Source: an uncultured Bacteroidales bacterium (GTDB taxonomy: Bacteria; Bacteroidota; Bacteroidia; Bacteroidales; UBA932). Taken from it: 41,344 nucleotides of DNA. The position numbers and the translations under genes are program-made. Below the pieces are notes generated by a model. The model saw only the letters and a program-made list of their open reading frames with translations, was not told the origin of the DNA and made no database searches. The stretch's first letter is position 1, and every line of letters begins with the position of its first letter. Shown in pieces: positions 13,373-22,733 of the stretch. The stretch lies in assembly GCA_944325505.1 (NCBI GenBank), contig CALVAJ010000019.1, positions 1 through 41,344 on the forward strand. The letters are read 5' to 3'.

Positions 13373-16204
13373 TCAGAATTTCAGTTTACAGGTGAGTCCG
13401 TAGTAGAATGCCGGAGTGAAGATTGCGCTTGTTCCGGTGGCTTTCGATACTACATATTTACGGGAGTTGGTGAAATTGTTTGCAAAGAAAGATACCGAAA
13501 CGTGGTCTCCTATCTCCTTGGTAATGCTTATGTTGGCCGAGAAGTACGGGGCGTAGCCGTCCCGGGCGAACGTGTAGGCGTTCCCTGATTTTATGATTAG
13601 GTTCGAAAACTCGGGATTCCTGGCGTTGGCGTCGGTGAATTCATGTATTTCCCCGTTCAGGTCCATATATGCGACAGGTCTCACCGCCGTAAAGCTGCTG
13701 CCGTCATAGATGGAGCCTCCGGATGCCGTATATCCTTCCTCGGATACATTGTATGCGTATTCTTCCCCGTTGTACATCGACAGGTTGCGGGACATTTTCA
13801 GCAGTGACATTTCGAGCCGGCAGGTGATTATTATCCTGGCCTGCGGGATATGGGTGATGGCCGTTATGTTGGCGTCTATTGAGTGGGTGACTTTCCCGTT
13901 CGAGGTCGAAGAGGTGTTCCCCCCGTTGGCATAAAGGCCAACGTACTGGTAGGAGCGGTTCTTTATCGAGGTATGCGACCATCCTGTGCGGTAGTACCAT
14001 GACAGGGTATTGTCGATGTAGTATGTATAAGCATAGTTGGCGTCGACCCTGAAACTCGTCCTCACAGGCCTGATTTCCGGGAAATCGATGATCAGTTCCG
14101 CTCCGGCCCTGTGGATGTCCGCCCCGTTGTCAGCCATTTCCGACTCGAAGAAACTCCTGTCCGTGACCGACAGGTCCATAGGGACTTCGTTGCCCTGTCC
14201 GTCGAGGATGCTTACCTGCCCGCTCTGGCTGTCTACCTTTATCTGCGGGTCTGCCGGCATCCGGAATCCGTCAGGGAGCTTGTATGTGTTGTACGAGAAC
14301 GGGGTGTATGAGTTGGAGAACCTGTACGGGTCCGATGTCTTCCCGTAATAGCCTGTCAGGGATACGGATGTTCCCAGGAAATATGCTTCTATACCCAGTT
14401 CCGCATTCCGGTTCCTCTGCCATCTGAGCTGCGGGTTGTACAACAATGTGTACGGCTGCGTATAGTAGACATACGATGTGTTGTCTCCGTGCGATGCGCT
14501 GAAACTCAGGATGTCCCTGTATTCCTGCTCCGGATACAGTATATAGAAGGACGGGAGTTTCTCGCTGATTCCCCAGCCTCCCCGGATGGCGAATGCGTCG
14601 CTTATGTCCCATCTGGCGTTCAGCCTCGGTGAGAAGCTGTGCACATCCTTATATCTGGTACCTTTTACGAACAGGTTCTCCATTCTGACTCCGGCTGAAA
14701 TCTGCAGGGTGCTGCCGTCCCATACGGGGACTGTAATGTTTTCTTCTATGTACGCGGCCACGTTGTGCATGTATGGATATTCGTTGTACGGCCTCGGCCT
14801 GTATCCGGAAGCAGCCAGGGAGGGATCCTGATAATACTCTCCGCGGCCCGCGTTGCCGTTTGCCTTCCATTGCACCCCTGCTTTAAGCGCGCTCCTGATA
14901 TTACCTGCCTTGCGTATCCATCCGTATTTTACAGAGGCGGCATAGTCGAGTTCCTTGGAATCCACAATCCTGTCCGAAAAATACGACAGAGGCAGGCTCC
15001 CGGCAAGGAAATAACCCTGCTCCAGAGCATGCACGGATGGCTGCTCCGATGCGGAGGAGTTGAAGGTATGCTCACGGGAGAGGTTGTCGTTCAGATTTAC
15101 CGAAGCGTCGAATTTAAGGTTGGTTATCCACTTTCTGTTCAGGAGCCAGGTCATAGAGACGTTGCCTCTGAAAACATTGTCCCTTATCCTTTCGTAGGTC
15201 CCTGTGTATGCGTCAGGGTCGTTCTTGGAGTTCATCCCTCCTATATTGCCGGTGAAACCGGCTTCGAACTTCAGCACTTTCATGAAAGTATTGCTGTAGG
15301 CTACCGAAAAGCCTCTCCTTGTATAGGACGTGTACGGAGAGGCGAGCTTCTGTGTTGCCCGCACCCATTCCCCGCTGATGTTCAGGAACCCTCTTTCCTT
15401 CTGGAGATCAATGCCTTTCGATACGGAGGTCTGCCATGTTCTCGGATTTACGGCCATGGTCACGCTGAGGGGGGTACGCCCCTTTTTAGTGTGGATACGG
15501 ACCATCCCGCTGTTGAGGTCTCCGTACTCTGCGGAAGGGACTCCGGTGATGACTTCTATCGATTCGATGTTTTCCGTGGATATGCTCCTTGTGCCGGAAC
15601 CGCTCAGCTCACCGAAAGAAGCATTGTTCCCGAGGCGTACTCCGTCCACTTCAAGTGCAGTCCCGAACGCGGCGTTTCCGGCAGAAGAACCTCCGTCCCT
15701 GAGGGACAGCGTGTTATTCACAGTCAGGTCTGGGTTGATGGTCTTTCCTCCCGGAAGCAGGGCGCCGACATCTGTTATATTCGACATCTGCAGATGCTCC
15801 AGTGCCGTGGAACCGAATGTAAGGCTGGTGTTCAGCCCGTCCTTTTTCCGCTGCGCCGTCACTGTCACTTCATCCAGGGCCAGAGTGTTGAGCTCCAGCC
15901 GGATTTCTATCGGTGACGATGCACTTTGAGACGAGAACGGAACGGAAACGTCGACGTAGCCCAGACAGGATACGGTGATAATGCCGCTGCCGTGCAGGTT
16001 ACTGAAACCGAACATCCCTTTGTCGTCAGTCATAGTCCATATTCCGGAGTCTTTTATATTGACGGCCGCACCGTATACCGCTTCTCCTGTCTTGGAATCT
16101 GTAACCTGTCCTTCGATATAATAGCCCGTTTCCTGCGCTTTCAGGATGCAAACGCTTGAAACCAAATACAATATGAAGATTAAATATTTCTTTTCCCAAT
16201 CCAT
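13373..16204 (-). CDS. TonB-dependent outer-membrane receptor with carboxypeptidase-regulatory-like domain
   Basis: A 943-residue receptor. The signal peptide (to about residue 24, 'ILKAQ') is followed by a carboxypeptidase-D regulatory-like domain (about 28-115: 'YYIEGQVTDSKTGEAVYGAA'), a plug domain ('LDEVTVTAQRKKDGL', later 'VEVITGVPSAEYGDLNSGMV' type motif) and a large barrel ending 'YYGLTCKLKF'. No STN domain is present, so it is not a FecR-type signalling receptor. The ATG at 16204 is preferred over a TTG at 16288 because the signal peptide begins there. First gene of the operon with DUF4876, DUF6850-like and FISUMP genes; substrate unknown, possibly metal or cofactor related (inference only). 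Confidence 0.85.
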   Translation of the reverse strand: MDWEKKYLIFILYLVSSVCILKAQETGYYIEGQVTDSKTGEAVYGAAVNIKDSGIWTMTDDKGMFGFSNLHGSGIITVSCLGYVDVSVPFSSQSASSPIEIRLELNTLALDEVTVTAQRKKDGLNTSLTFGSTALEHLQMSNITDVGALLPGGKTINPDLTVNNTLSLRDGGSSAGNAAFGTALEVDGVRLGNNASFGELSGSGTRSISTENIESIEVITGVPSAEYGDLNSGMVRIHTKKGRTPLSVTMAVNPRTWQTSVSKGIDLQKERGFLNISGEWVRATQKLASPYTSYTRRGFSVAYSNTFMKVLKFEAGFTGNIGGMNSKNDPDAYTGTYERIRDNVFRGNVSMTWLLNRKWITNLKFDASVNLNDNLSREHTFNSSASEQPSVHALEQGYFLAGSLPLSYFSDRIVDSKELDYAASVKYGWIRKAGNIRSALKAGVQWKANGNAGRGEYYQDPSLAASGYRPRPYNEYPYMHNVAAYIEENITVPVWDGSTLQISAGVRMENLFVKGTRYKDVHSFSPRLNARWDISDAFAIRGGWGISEKLPSFYILYPEQEYRDILSFSASHGDNTSYVYYTQPYTLLYNPQLRWQRNRNAELGIEAYFLGTSVSLTGYYGKTSDPYRFSNSYTPFSYNTYKLPDGFRMPADPQIKVDSQSGQVSILDGQGNEVPMDLSVTDRSFFESEMADNGADIHRAGAELIIDFPEIRPVRTSFRVDANYAYTYYIDNTLSWYYRTGWSHTSIKNRSYQYVGLYANGGNTSSTSNGKVTHSIDANITAITHIPQARIIITCRLEMSLLKMSRNLSMYNGEEYAYNVSEEGYTASGGSIYDGSSFTAVRPVAYMDLNGEIHEFTDANARNPEFSNLIIKSGNAYTFARDGYAPYFSANISITKEIGDHVSVSFFANNFTNSRKYVVSKATGTSAIFTPAFYYGLTCKLKF

Positions 16205-16266
16205 TCGAAAGCCGGCATTTATGCTTGGAAAGGCATGTTTAACGTGTTTTCTGCAATAAGCGATTG

Positions 16267-16274
16267 CAAACTTA
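16267..16274 (-). promoter_or_regulatory. -7 element of the TonB-receptor operon
   Basis: Minus-strand TAAGTTTG (plus CAAACTTA 16267-16274) matches TAnnTTTG and lies about 63 nt before the ATG at 16204. No convincing -33 element at the usual spacing was found. Confidence 0.45.
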
Positions 16275-16358
16275 AACAAAAATCGCAAAAATAAAGCGCC
16301 GTATCCCTATTAATGATGATGCCGGTTTGGCATTTTACAATAAATGACGATATCCCGG

Positions 16359-16390
16359 TTGGAGGTTTATATGAAAAATTTATAACTTTG
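16359..16390 (+). promoter_or_regulatory. Promoter of the dipeptidase operon
   Basis: TTG at 16359-16361, 21 bp, then TAACTTTG at 16383-16390. Transcription would start about 16396. That leaves only about 12 nt before the ATG at 16408 but about 42 nt before the in-frame ATG at 16438. Confidence 0.6.
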
Positions 16391-16407
16391 TCAGATTTGC
16401 CGTTACC

Positions 16408-18213
16408 ATGAAGAAAATAATTCATAAAAAATTCATAATGAGCACAAGACTTACTTTTACGGCAGCGCTTGCGATTGCGGCTGCTCTTCTGGCCTCCGCT
16501 CCCGGAGAAGCCTGTACGAACATTCTGGTAACCAAAGGGGCCAGTGCGGACGGTTCATGCATGGTGTCCTATGCCGCCGATTCCCACCAGTTGTTCGGGG
16601 AACTATACTATCATCCGGCTGCCGACTGGGAAAAGGGGTCGATGCTGAATGTATATGAGTGGGATACCCACAAGTATCTCGGGCAGATACCACAGGTGAG
16701 GCACACTTACCAGACGGTCGGGAACATGAACGAGCACCAGCTCATAATAGGGGAGACCACCTATGGCGGCAGGCCCGAACTGTGGGACTCGACCGGTGTA
16801 ATGGATTACGGTTCCCTGATATATATCGCCCTCCAGAGGGCAAAGACCGCGCGTGAGGCGATAGAGGTGATCGTGGATCTGGCTGATACTTACGGCTATT
16901 ATTCTTCCGGAGAGTCGTTCTCGATCGCTGACAAGGACGAGGTGTGGGTCATGGATCTCATCGGCAAGGGAATCAAGATGGAAAACGGGAAGAATGTCCG
17001 CAAAGGCATAGTGTGGGTGGCACGCAGAGTTCCTGACGGGTATATATGCGCCCATGCCAACCAGTCCCGTATCAGCACTTTCCCTCTGGACGATCCGGAG
17101 AACTGCATGTACTCGGATGATGTGATATCCTTTGCCAGGGAGATGGGTTATTATGACGGCCCGGACGAGGAGTTCAGTTTCTGCGATGCCTACAATCCGT
17201 TGAATTTCGGCGGTATGCGCGGCTGCGAGGCCCGTGCGTGGTCGGCATTCAATATCCTCTGCGACGGCAAGTTCACTTTCATCGATGAGAACGGTCAGGA
17301 AGTCACGAAAGATGCCTATGACTACATAGACTATGCGATGGGATATGACGCTTCCAAGAGATTCCCTCTTTTCGTAAAGCCTGCCCGTAAAATCACCATG
17401 AAGAATGTCGCTGACGTGATGCGTGACCACTATGAGGGTACACCGATGGATATGACCGTGGACATAGGAGCCGGCGGAAATGCCCTTCCGTACAGGTGGA
17501 GACCTATGGAATTCGAATATGACGGCAAGACTTACGTGAACGAAAGGGCTATAGCCACCCAGCAGACCGGGTTCTGGTTCGTGGGACAGTCCCGCGGCTG
17601 GCTTCCTGACATGATCGGAGGTCTCCTGTGGTTCGGTACGGATGATGCCGCCACTTCATACCTTACTCCTATATATACGAGTACAAGGGCTGTCCCTGAA
17701 TGTTTCAGGGAAGGCAACGGGAGCATGCTGGAATATTCTCCGACATCCGCATTCTGGATCTGCAACAGGGTGGCCAATGCCTGCTACAGGATGTACAATG
17801 TGATGGCCCCGACAGTGCGCGCGGCTATCGACGGGTTCGAGGTTTCGCAGATGGCCGCTATCCCGGAGGTGGATGCCCTTGCCAGGACCATGTATGATAA
17901 GGCCATAGCTGCAACAGGGGTGAAATCGGAGAAGAAATCGGCAGAAAAGGCGGACTTTTCCGAAGTGTACAAATATCTCACGGACTATTCTGTAAGCACC
18001 GCCCAGAATATATTCAATGAATGGGTAAATCTGGAGGTGTTCCTTCTCCTTAAATACATGGACGGCAATATCAAGGGGCAGAACCCTGACGGGTCGTTCA
18101 TCGACAACGGGTACTCCGACCGCATCCCGGGCGCGATCTCCAATGAAGATTATACCGAGAAATGGAAAGAGGCTGTAGCGAAGGATCATGGCAGTGTACT
18201 CGAAGTAAAATGA
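16408..18213 (+). CDS. C69-family dipeptidase, secreted
   Basis: A 601-residue Ntn-hydrolase of peptidase family C69 (PepD type), expected to cleave dipeptides. The signal peptide ends at 'SAPGEA' and the mature protein would begin with Cys36 in ACTNILVTKGASADGS, which is the N-terminal nucleophile of the family. So signal cleavage itself would expose the active-site cysteine. An in-frame ATG at 16438 (591 residues) also gives a good signal peptide and fits the promoter position better; the true start is undecided. Later conserved blocks include 'ETTYGG', 'WVMDLIGKG' and 'HANQSRI'. It is followed after 28 nt by the membrane ferredoxin gene and then by an S46 peptidase, suggesting periplasmic peptide breakdown. 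Confidence 0.88.
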   Translation: MKKIIHKKFIMSTRLTFTAALAIAAALLASAPGEACTNILVTKGASADGSCMVSYAADSHQLFGELYYHPAADWEKGSMLNVYEWDTHKYLGQIPQVRHTYQTVGNMNEHQLIIGETTYGGRPELWDSTGVMDYGSLIYIALQRAKTAREAIEVIVDLADTYGYYSSGESFSIADKDEVWVMDLIGKGIKMENGKNVRKGIVWVARRVPDGYICAHANQSRISTFPLDDPENCMYSDDVISFAREMGYYDGPDEEFSFCDAYNPLNFGGMRGCEARAWSAFNILCDGKFTFIDENGQEVTKDAYDYIDYAMGYDASKRFPLFVKPARKITMKNVADVMRDHYEGTPMDMTVDIGAGGNALPYRWRPMEFEYDGKTYVNERAIATQQTGFWFVGQSRGWLPDMIGGLLWFGTDDAATSYLTPIYTSTRAVPECFREGNGSMLEYSPTSAFWICNRVANACYRMYNVMAPTVRAAIDGFEVSQMAAIPEVDALARTMYDKAIAATGVKSEKKSAEKADFSEVYKYLTDYSVSTAQNIFNEWVNLEVFLLLKYMDGNIKGQNPDGSFIDNGYSDRIPGAISNEDYTEKWKEAVAKDHGSVLEVK

Positions 18214-18241
18214 CAGGTGCAGGATTTTAAAGGATTGAGTT

Positions 18242-20248
18242 ATGGCGAAAAATTCCACGATTCTGAAAAACTGGCCCAGGTACCTTCTCCAGTGGGGCGT
18301 ACTGGCGGCGCTGGTCGTTGTCCTGACAGGGATAGTTCCCGGTGACGAGCCTGCCGATCCGGAGGCATACTGTCCGGTCGGAGGCCTTCAGGCCCTGACT
18401 ACATATTTTGTCAACGGTTCGCTTCCGTGCAGCATGACTACCCTGCAGATAATGATGGGCGTGGCCCTTGCTGCGGCAGTAATTCTTTTCAGCAAACTGT
18501 TCTGCGGCTATCTGTGTCCTTTGGGAACAGTACAGGACTTGCTGATAAAATCACGTAATTCATTGAATATTAAAAGTATCAGTATTCGCAACGGGTCTGT
18601 TCCGGACAAGGCTTTGAGGATTGTGAAATATGTATTGCTGTTCTGGATATTCTATATGACCGCCACTACAAGCGAACTGTTCTGCAAGAACCTCGATCCG
18701 TATTATGCCGTGGCTACGGGATTCAAGGGGGAAATAACCTTGTGGATGTCTGTAGTTTCCTTGGTTCTGGTGGTCCTCGGATCTTTCTTCGTGGATATGT
18801 TCTGGTGCAGGTACATATGCCCGCTGGGAGCCGTGTCCAATTCATTGAAGTTCTGGGTATGTGTCGCCCTGCTTTTCGGTGTTTACTATGTGCTGGGACT
18901 TGTTGGGGTGAATATCCCATGGTGGCTGGTTTTCGGACTGTTCTGTCTTGCGGGATACCTTCTCGAGATACTGTATGCAAAGCCGAAACTGCAGGTGCTT
19001 CACATCATGAAGGACAGCAGCCGGTGTATCCACTGCGACAGATGTACGGCAAGGTGTCCGTACCATATAGATGTGAATATCTGGAAAGAAGGGACTGTAA
19101 ATTCCGTAGACTGTACCCTGTGCGGTGAATGTGTGGCCGTGTGCCCTACAAAGGCGCTCCATGTCGGAGTCTGCCGCAACGGCAGTCCTACGGTCCTGAA
19201 AAAGATGCTGCCGGCGCTCCTTACAGTTGTCCTCGTTGCTGCCGGAATGTTGGCCGGAAGCAGGTTCGAACTTCCTACCATAGATATGACATGGGGGATA
19301 GAGCAGGAGGATGAAAACGGAGAAACCGTGTATCTTGTCGATCCGGAATCCCTTCAGACGCTTGTTCTCGAGAATCTCCGTTCTGTAAAATGCTACGGAA
19401 GCTCGATGGCTTTCAAGGCCAAGGTAGAGAAGATAAAGGGAGTGCATGGAGTCAGGACATTTGTCGGCCACCACAGGGTGGAGATACTTTATGACCCTGC
19501 GGCCGTATCCGAGGAAAAGATACAGGCTGAGATATATACCCCTTCGCGCTTCAGGGTCCGGACTCCGGACCTGCAGGCTGTCGACAGCATAAAGGTCATG
19601 ACCATCAGGACAGAGAACATGTATGACAAACTGGACCTGAACTATCTGGGGCTTCAGATGCGCGCTACCGACAGGAAGATTTACGGGCTCGAGTCGGAAT
19701 TTGCCTGCCCTCTTATAGTCAGGGTCTATATGGATCCTTCTGAGAATCCGGACAAGGCATGGTTTAAGGACATCGTCCAGAAGGAAAAGCTCGTCCTCGG
19801 GACAAAGGAATACGACCTGGCTTTCCGGTTTGAAGGTCTTGAGGATACGGTGTCTTATGTGCCAGTGGAAGACTATGTCCGTCAAATGTTCTCTCCGTTC
19901 AGGGCAGAGTTCAGAAGCAGGATAGAAGAGGCTGAAGGCAAGCCGCAGTATATCTATGAAATAGCTGACAGGAATTACGAGAAGCCGATAATCAAGAGGA
20001 ATATGCCTTTCCTGAGCAACCATCTGTCACGTCATGACGGGGTCATAGGCATTTATCTTGACCTGGACGAGAACCTGGGGCCGGCCATCATGGTGCGGTA
20101 TGCCGCTCCGATGACTTCGGATGAGCTTTGGAGACTGATGACTATGGACACCTGGACCATAACATATTCCAAGGATGATGTCAGGGAAGAGCCGGCCAAG
20201 CTGGCCTTCAGGACACCGGGGGTGGAAAAACCTTATATTGTTGAATAG
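18242..20248 (+). CDS. NapH/CcoG-like membrane ferredoxin with periplasmic HMA-like tail
   Basis: A 668-residue membrane iron-sulfur protein. It has about seven membrane helices. Between them lie the NapH/NosR-type cysteine motifs CGYLCPLG (Cys88/92) and CRYICPLG (Cys189/193), and two cytoplasmic 4Fe-4S sites, Cys262/265/268/272 and Cys291/294/297/301. After a last helix at about 321-339, the remaining 330 residues should be periplasmic. Residues 378-430 read like a heavy-metal-associated ferredoxin-like fold ('KVEKIKGVHGVRTF...VEILYDP') in which only Cys384 of the CxxC remains (second position Ser387). A similar fold may recur at 586-642. Electron transfer across the membrane, perhaps linked to metal handling, is inferred. 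It lies between two peptidase genes. Confidence 0.8.
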   Translation: MAKNSTILKNWPRYLLQWGVLAALVVVLTGIVPGDEPADPEAYCPVGGLQALTTYFVNGSLPCSMTTLQIMMGVALAAAVILFSKLFCGYLCPLGTVQDLLIKSRNSLNIKSISIRNGSVPDKALRIVKYVLLFWIFYMTATTSELFCKNLDPYYAVATGFKGEITLWMSVVSLVLVVLGSFFVDMFWCRYICPLGAVSNSLKFWVCVALLFGVYYVLGLVGVNIPWWLVFGLFCLAGYLLEILYAKPKLQVLHIMKDSSRCIHCDRCTARCPYHIDVNIWKEGTVNSVDCTLCGECVAVCPTKALHVGVCRNGSPTVLKKMLPALLTVVLVAAGMLAGSRFELPTIDMTWGIEQEDENGETVYLVDPESLQTLVLENLRSVKCYGSSMAFKAKVEKIKGVHGVRTFVGHHRVEILYDPAAVSEEKIQAEIYTPSRFRVRTPDLQAVDSIKVMTIRTENMYDKLDLNYLGLQMRATDRKIYGLESEFACPLIVRVYMDPSENPDKAWFKDIVQKEKLVLGTKEYDLAFRFEGLEDTVSYVPVEDYVRQMFSPFRAEFRSRIEEAEGKPQYIYEIADRNYEKPIIKRNMPFLSNHLSRHDGVIGIYLDLDENLGPAIMVRYAAPMTSDELWRLMTMDTWTITYSKDDVREEPAKLAFRTPGVEKPYIVE

Positions 20249-20253
20249 AAAAG

Positions 20254-20340
20254 GCCTGGACCGGAACGTTCGGAAACCCTCCCACTCCGTGGGGCCCTCC
20301 CTGTGCGGGCGCAACGTTTCCTCACCGTTCCGCTCCAGGC
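20254..20340. repeat. Three-way-junction intergenic element, copy B
   Basis: Nested pairs GCCTGGA/TCCAGGC (20254-20260 with 20334-20340), GGAACG/CGTTCC (20263-20268 with 20326-20331) and GGAAAC/GTTTCC (20272-20277 with 20316-20321) enclose a core with two hairpins, CCCAC/GTGGG and CCC/GGG. The core is about 80% identical to the inverted core of copy A at 8012-8060, while the outer arms differ. It lies between the ferredoxin and S46 peptidase genes, which run in the same direction. Confidence 0.65.
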
Positions 20341-20357
20341 TTCAGCGCATTATTACG

Positions 20358-22598
20358 ATGAAACGGAGATATTTATTTATTCTGGCACTGCTTTCCGTGT
20401 GCCTGCAGGCGGAAGCCGATGAAGGGATGTGGATGATAAATGCCATAGACCAGGCTCTGGAAAAGAAGATGCAGGAGCGTGGTCTGAAGCTTTCCGCAGG
20501 TGAAATCTATAATGCGGACGCGCCAGGGACTACCATTTCCGATGCTGTCGTTTCCCTGGAGTTCGGCTGTACCGGCAGCATGATTTCAGACCGGGGGCTG
20601 ATGATAACCAACCATCACTGCGCCTATTCCGATGTCTACGCATTGAGTTCGGAAGAGCACAATTATCTGGAGGACGGCTACTGGGCCATGACCTCCGGTC
20701 AGGAGATGCCGATCAAGGGAAAGAAAGTCTATTTCCTTAAAAGAGTGCTCGATGTGACGGCCGAGGCGGAAGGGATGCTTGCCGAGGCTGAATCCAGAGG
20801 TCAGGTCCTGGGCTCCAGAAAGCTCGGGTTCCTTATGGAGAAGAAATATAAGGAGCAGACCGGGCTTGACGCATGGTTCTCTTCGATGTGGTCCGGCTCG
20901 AAGTATTATGTCGCATTGTATGAAGTATATTCGGACGTCAGGCTTGTGGCCGCCCCGCCGGTATCGGTTGCCGCATTCGGAGGCGACATAGACAACTGGG
21001 AATGGCCGCAGCACAAATGCGATTTCGCCCTTTACCGCATCTACACTGCTCCGGACGGTTCTCCTGCAGAATATTCTGACGGGAATATCCCGCTCAGGCC
21101 GGACCGGACGCTGCGGATTTCCCTGGACGGGTATGAACCCGGGGACTTTGCCATGGTCATAGGCTTTCCCGGGATAACCAACAGGTACAGTTCGTCTTAT
21201 GCCGTGGATTTCAAGGAACGGGTATCGCTTCCCGTTTCCAACCGTCTGAGGGCCGACCAGATGTCGATAATCAATTCCTGGATGGAGCGTGATCCGTCCG
21301 TAAGGCTGAAATATTCCGACTATTATTTCTCTTTGAGCAATGTGCAGGAGATGAACGAAGGTGAGGTGCAGTGCTACAGGAGGTTCGACGTGGTGGAGAA
21401 GAAAGCCGCCAGAGAGAAGCGTCTGCAGGAATGGATTGAATCTGACCCGGAGCTGGATGCTCTCTGGGGTGATATGCTGGAGCTTTCTTCGCAGAAATAT
21501 TCTGCGACAGAACAGGTGCAGCGGAATCTTGTGTATTACAGGGAGACCCTTGTGAGAGGAACTCGCTTTTCCCGTATCGTGCCGAGGATCAATGTTCTTA
21601 AGAATGATGTGCTGAAAAGCAAAGGGATACGGCCGCACCGTGTTATAGACCGTGGCGGACCTGACTCCGCCGAGGTCAGATGCTGTCGCGGATACAGGTT
21701 CTGCGGCAGGGATTTCGATGCTGTCAGATCCTATCTGCTGCGGGAATATGATGATATAGACCTGCGGGTGGAACGTGACCTTCTGGAGTACGCGGTGGAG
21801 ACGTTTTATGAGAATGTTGACACGGTCTGGACAGGCCCTTACCAGAAAGAGCTGAAGAAAAGATTCACTGGGCAGGACGGCAGATGCGACTACGCCTCGT
21901 TGACGGACTGGCTCTGGGACGGAAGTTTCCTGACGGACCCTTCAAGGCTGGAGAAGTTCATCTCCGAGAAGCATACAGTGAATGAGTACCGGCAGGATCC
22001 TCTGTACAGGTTTTTCCAGGATATAGGTGTGCGGGAGTTCAATTCGGTGCTGGATGATATCGAAGGGGACCCGGATCTTCTTTCCCTTTCCAGGGAATAC
22101 ACCAGAGCCCTCTATCGGATGAACCTTTCGGAAGGTATTCCGCAGTATCCTGACGCCAACTCGACCATGCGTATAACCTACGGTACCGTAGGTCCTGTCG
22201 AACCGTATGACGGAGTGATATGCTCCTGGCAGAGCACCGCGGCGGGGATTCTCGAAAAGTATGACCCGGAAAAGTATGAATATACCCTCCATGAAGACTG
22301 GAAGAGGCTCCTTGAAAGCGGACAGTGGGGAAGATGGTGGCAGGGCGGAAAAGGCTCCATGCCTGTCGATTTCCTTACGGACAACGATATTACGGGCGGC
22401 AATTCCGGCAGCCCTGTCCTCAATGCTTCCGGAGAACTTATAGGACTGGCGTTCGACGGGAACAAAGAGTCGCTTGCCAGTGATTCGTATTATACGCCCG
22501 GTTACAACAAGTGCGTCTGTGTGGATATCAGGTTCATCCTGTGGACTCTTGATGAGTATGCCGGCATGCACCGTATAATAGATGAATTGGGGTTATAG
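20358..22598 (+). CDS. S46 dipeptidyl-peptidase, DPP7-like
   Basis: A 746-residue serine exopeptidase that would remove dipeptides from peptide N-termini in the periplasm. The signal peptide ends at 'LQAEA' (about residue 20). The catalytic His lies in TNHHCAY (His86/87), the Asp in GGDIDNWEWP, and the nucleophile is Ser683 in GGNSGSP. Eighteen residues after the serine is Gly701 in 'FDGN'; by family knowledge Gly here marks DPP7 (hydrophobic P1) and Arg marks DPP11 (Asp/Glu P1). So hydrophobic-P1 preference is predicted. The ATG at 20358 is chosen because it begins the signal peptide; the longer open frame runs through the upstream repeat. Last gene after the C69 dipeptidase and ferredoxin. 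Confidence 0.92.
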   Translation: MKRRYLFILALLSVCLQAEADEGMWMINAIDQALEKKMQERGLKLSAGEIYNADAPGTTISDAVVSLEFGCTGSMISDRGLMITNHHCAYSDVYALSSEEHNYLEDGYWAMTSGQEMPIKGKKVYFLKRVLDVTAEAEGMLAEAESRGQVLGSRKLGFLMEKKYKEQTGLDAWFSSMWSGSKYYVALYEVYSDVRLVAAPPVSVAAFGGDIDNWEWPQHKCDFALYRIYTAPDGSPAEYSDGNIPLRPDRTLRISLDGYEPGDFAMVIGFPGITNRYSSSYAVDFKERVSLPVSNRLRADQMSIINSWMERDPSVRLKYSDYYFSLSNVQEMNEGEVQCYRRFDVVEKKAAREKRLQEWIESDPELDALWGDMLELSSQKYSATEQVQRNLVYYRETLVRGTRFSRIVPRINVLKNDVLKSKGIRPHRVIDRGGPDSAEVRCCRGYRFCGRDFDAVRSYLLREYDDIDLRVERDLLEYAVETFYENVDTVWTGPYQKELKKRFTGQDGRCDYASLTDWLWDGSFLTDPSRLEKFISEKHTVNEYRQDPLYRFFQDIGVREFNSVLDDIEGDPDLLSLSREYTRALYRMNLSEGIPQYPDANSTMRITYGTVGPVEPYDGVICSWQSTAAGILEKYDPEKYEYTLHEDWKRLLESGQWGRWWQGGKGSMPVDFLTDNDITGGNSGSPVLNASGELIGLAFDGNKESLASDSYYTPGYNKCVCVDIRFILWTLDEYAGMHRIIDELGL

Positions 22599-22718
22599 AG
22601 GGTGAACTCAAAAGGGTACTTTCTGCGTTACGCTTGATTCGAAAATCCTCATGTACGACAGTACACTGCGGTTTTCTCATCTGCGCAAGCCTTGAAATTC
22701 CTCCTTTTGAATCACCCT
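22599..22718. repeat. 120-nt intergenic palindrome after the S46 peptidase gene
   Basis: AGGGTGA (22599-22605) pairs with TCACCCT (22712-22718) and CAAAAGG (22609-22615) with CCTTTTG (22703-22709). In the centre TGTAC (22652-22656) and GTACA (22661-22665) close a GACA loop, flanked by GAAAATC/GGTTTTC and GAT/ATC. It begins 1 nt after the stop codon of the S46 gene and ends 16 nt before the stop of the convergent PepSY-like gene, so it may act as a bidirectional terminator. The size and layout suggest a repeated element. Confidence 0.55.
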
Positions 22719-22733
22719 CTCGGGCCTTATTGT

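Noticed and set aside
14765-15916. 383-codon plus-strand frame opposite the TonB-dependent receptor
   Set aside because: No recognisable domain, no promoter, and fully inside a gene with clear family motifs.
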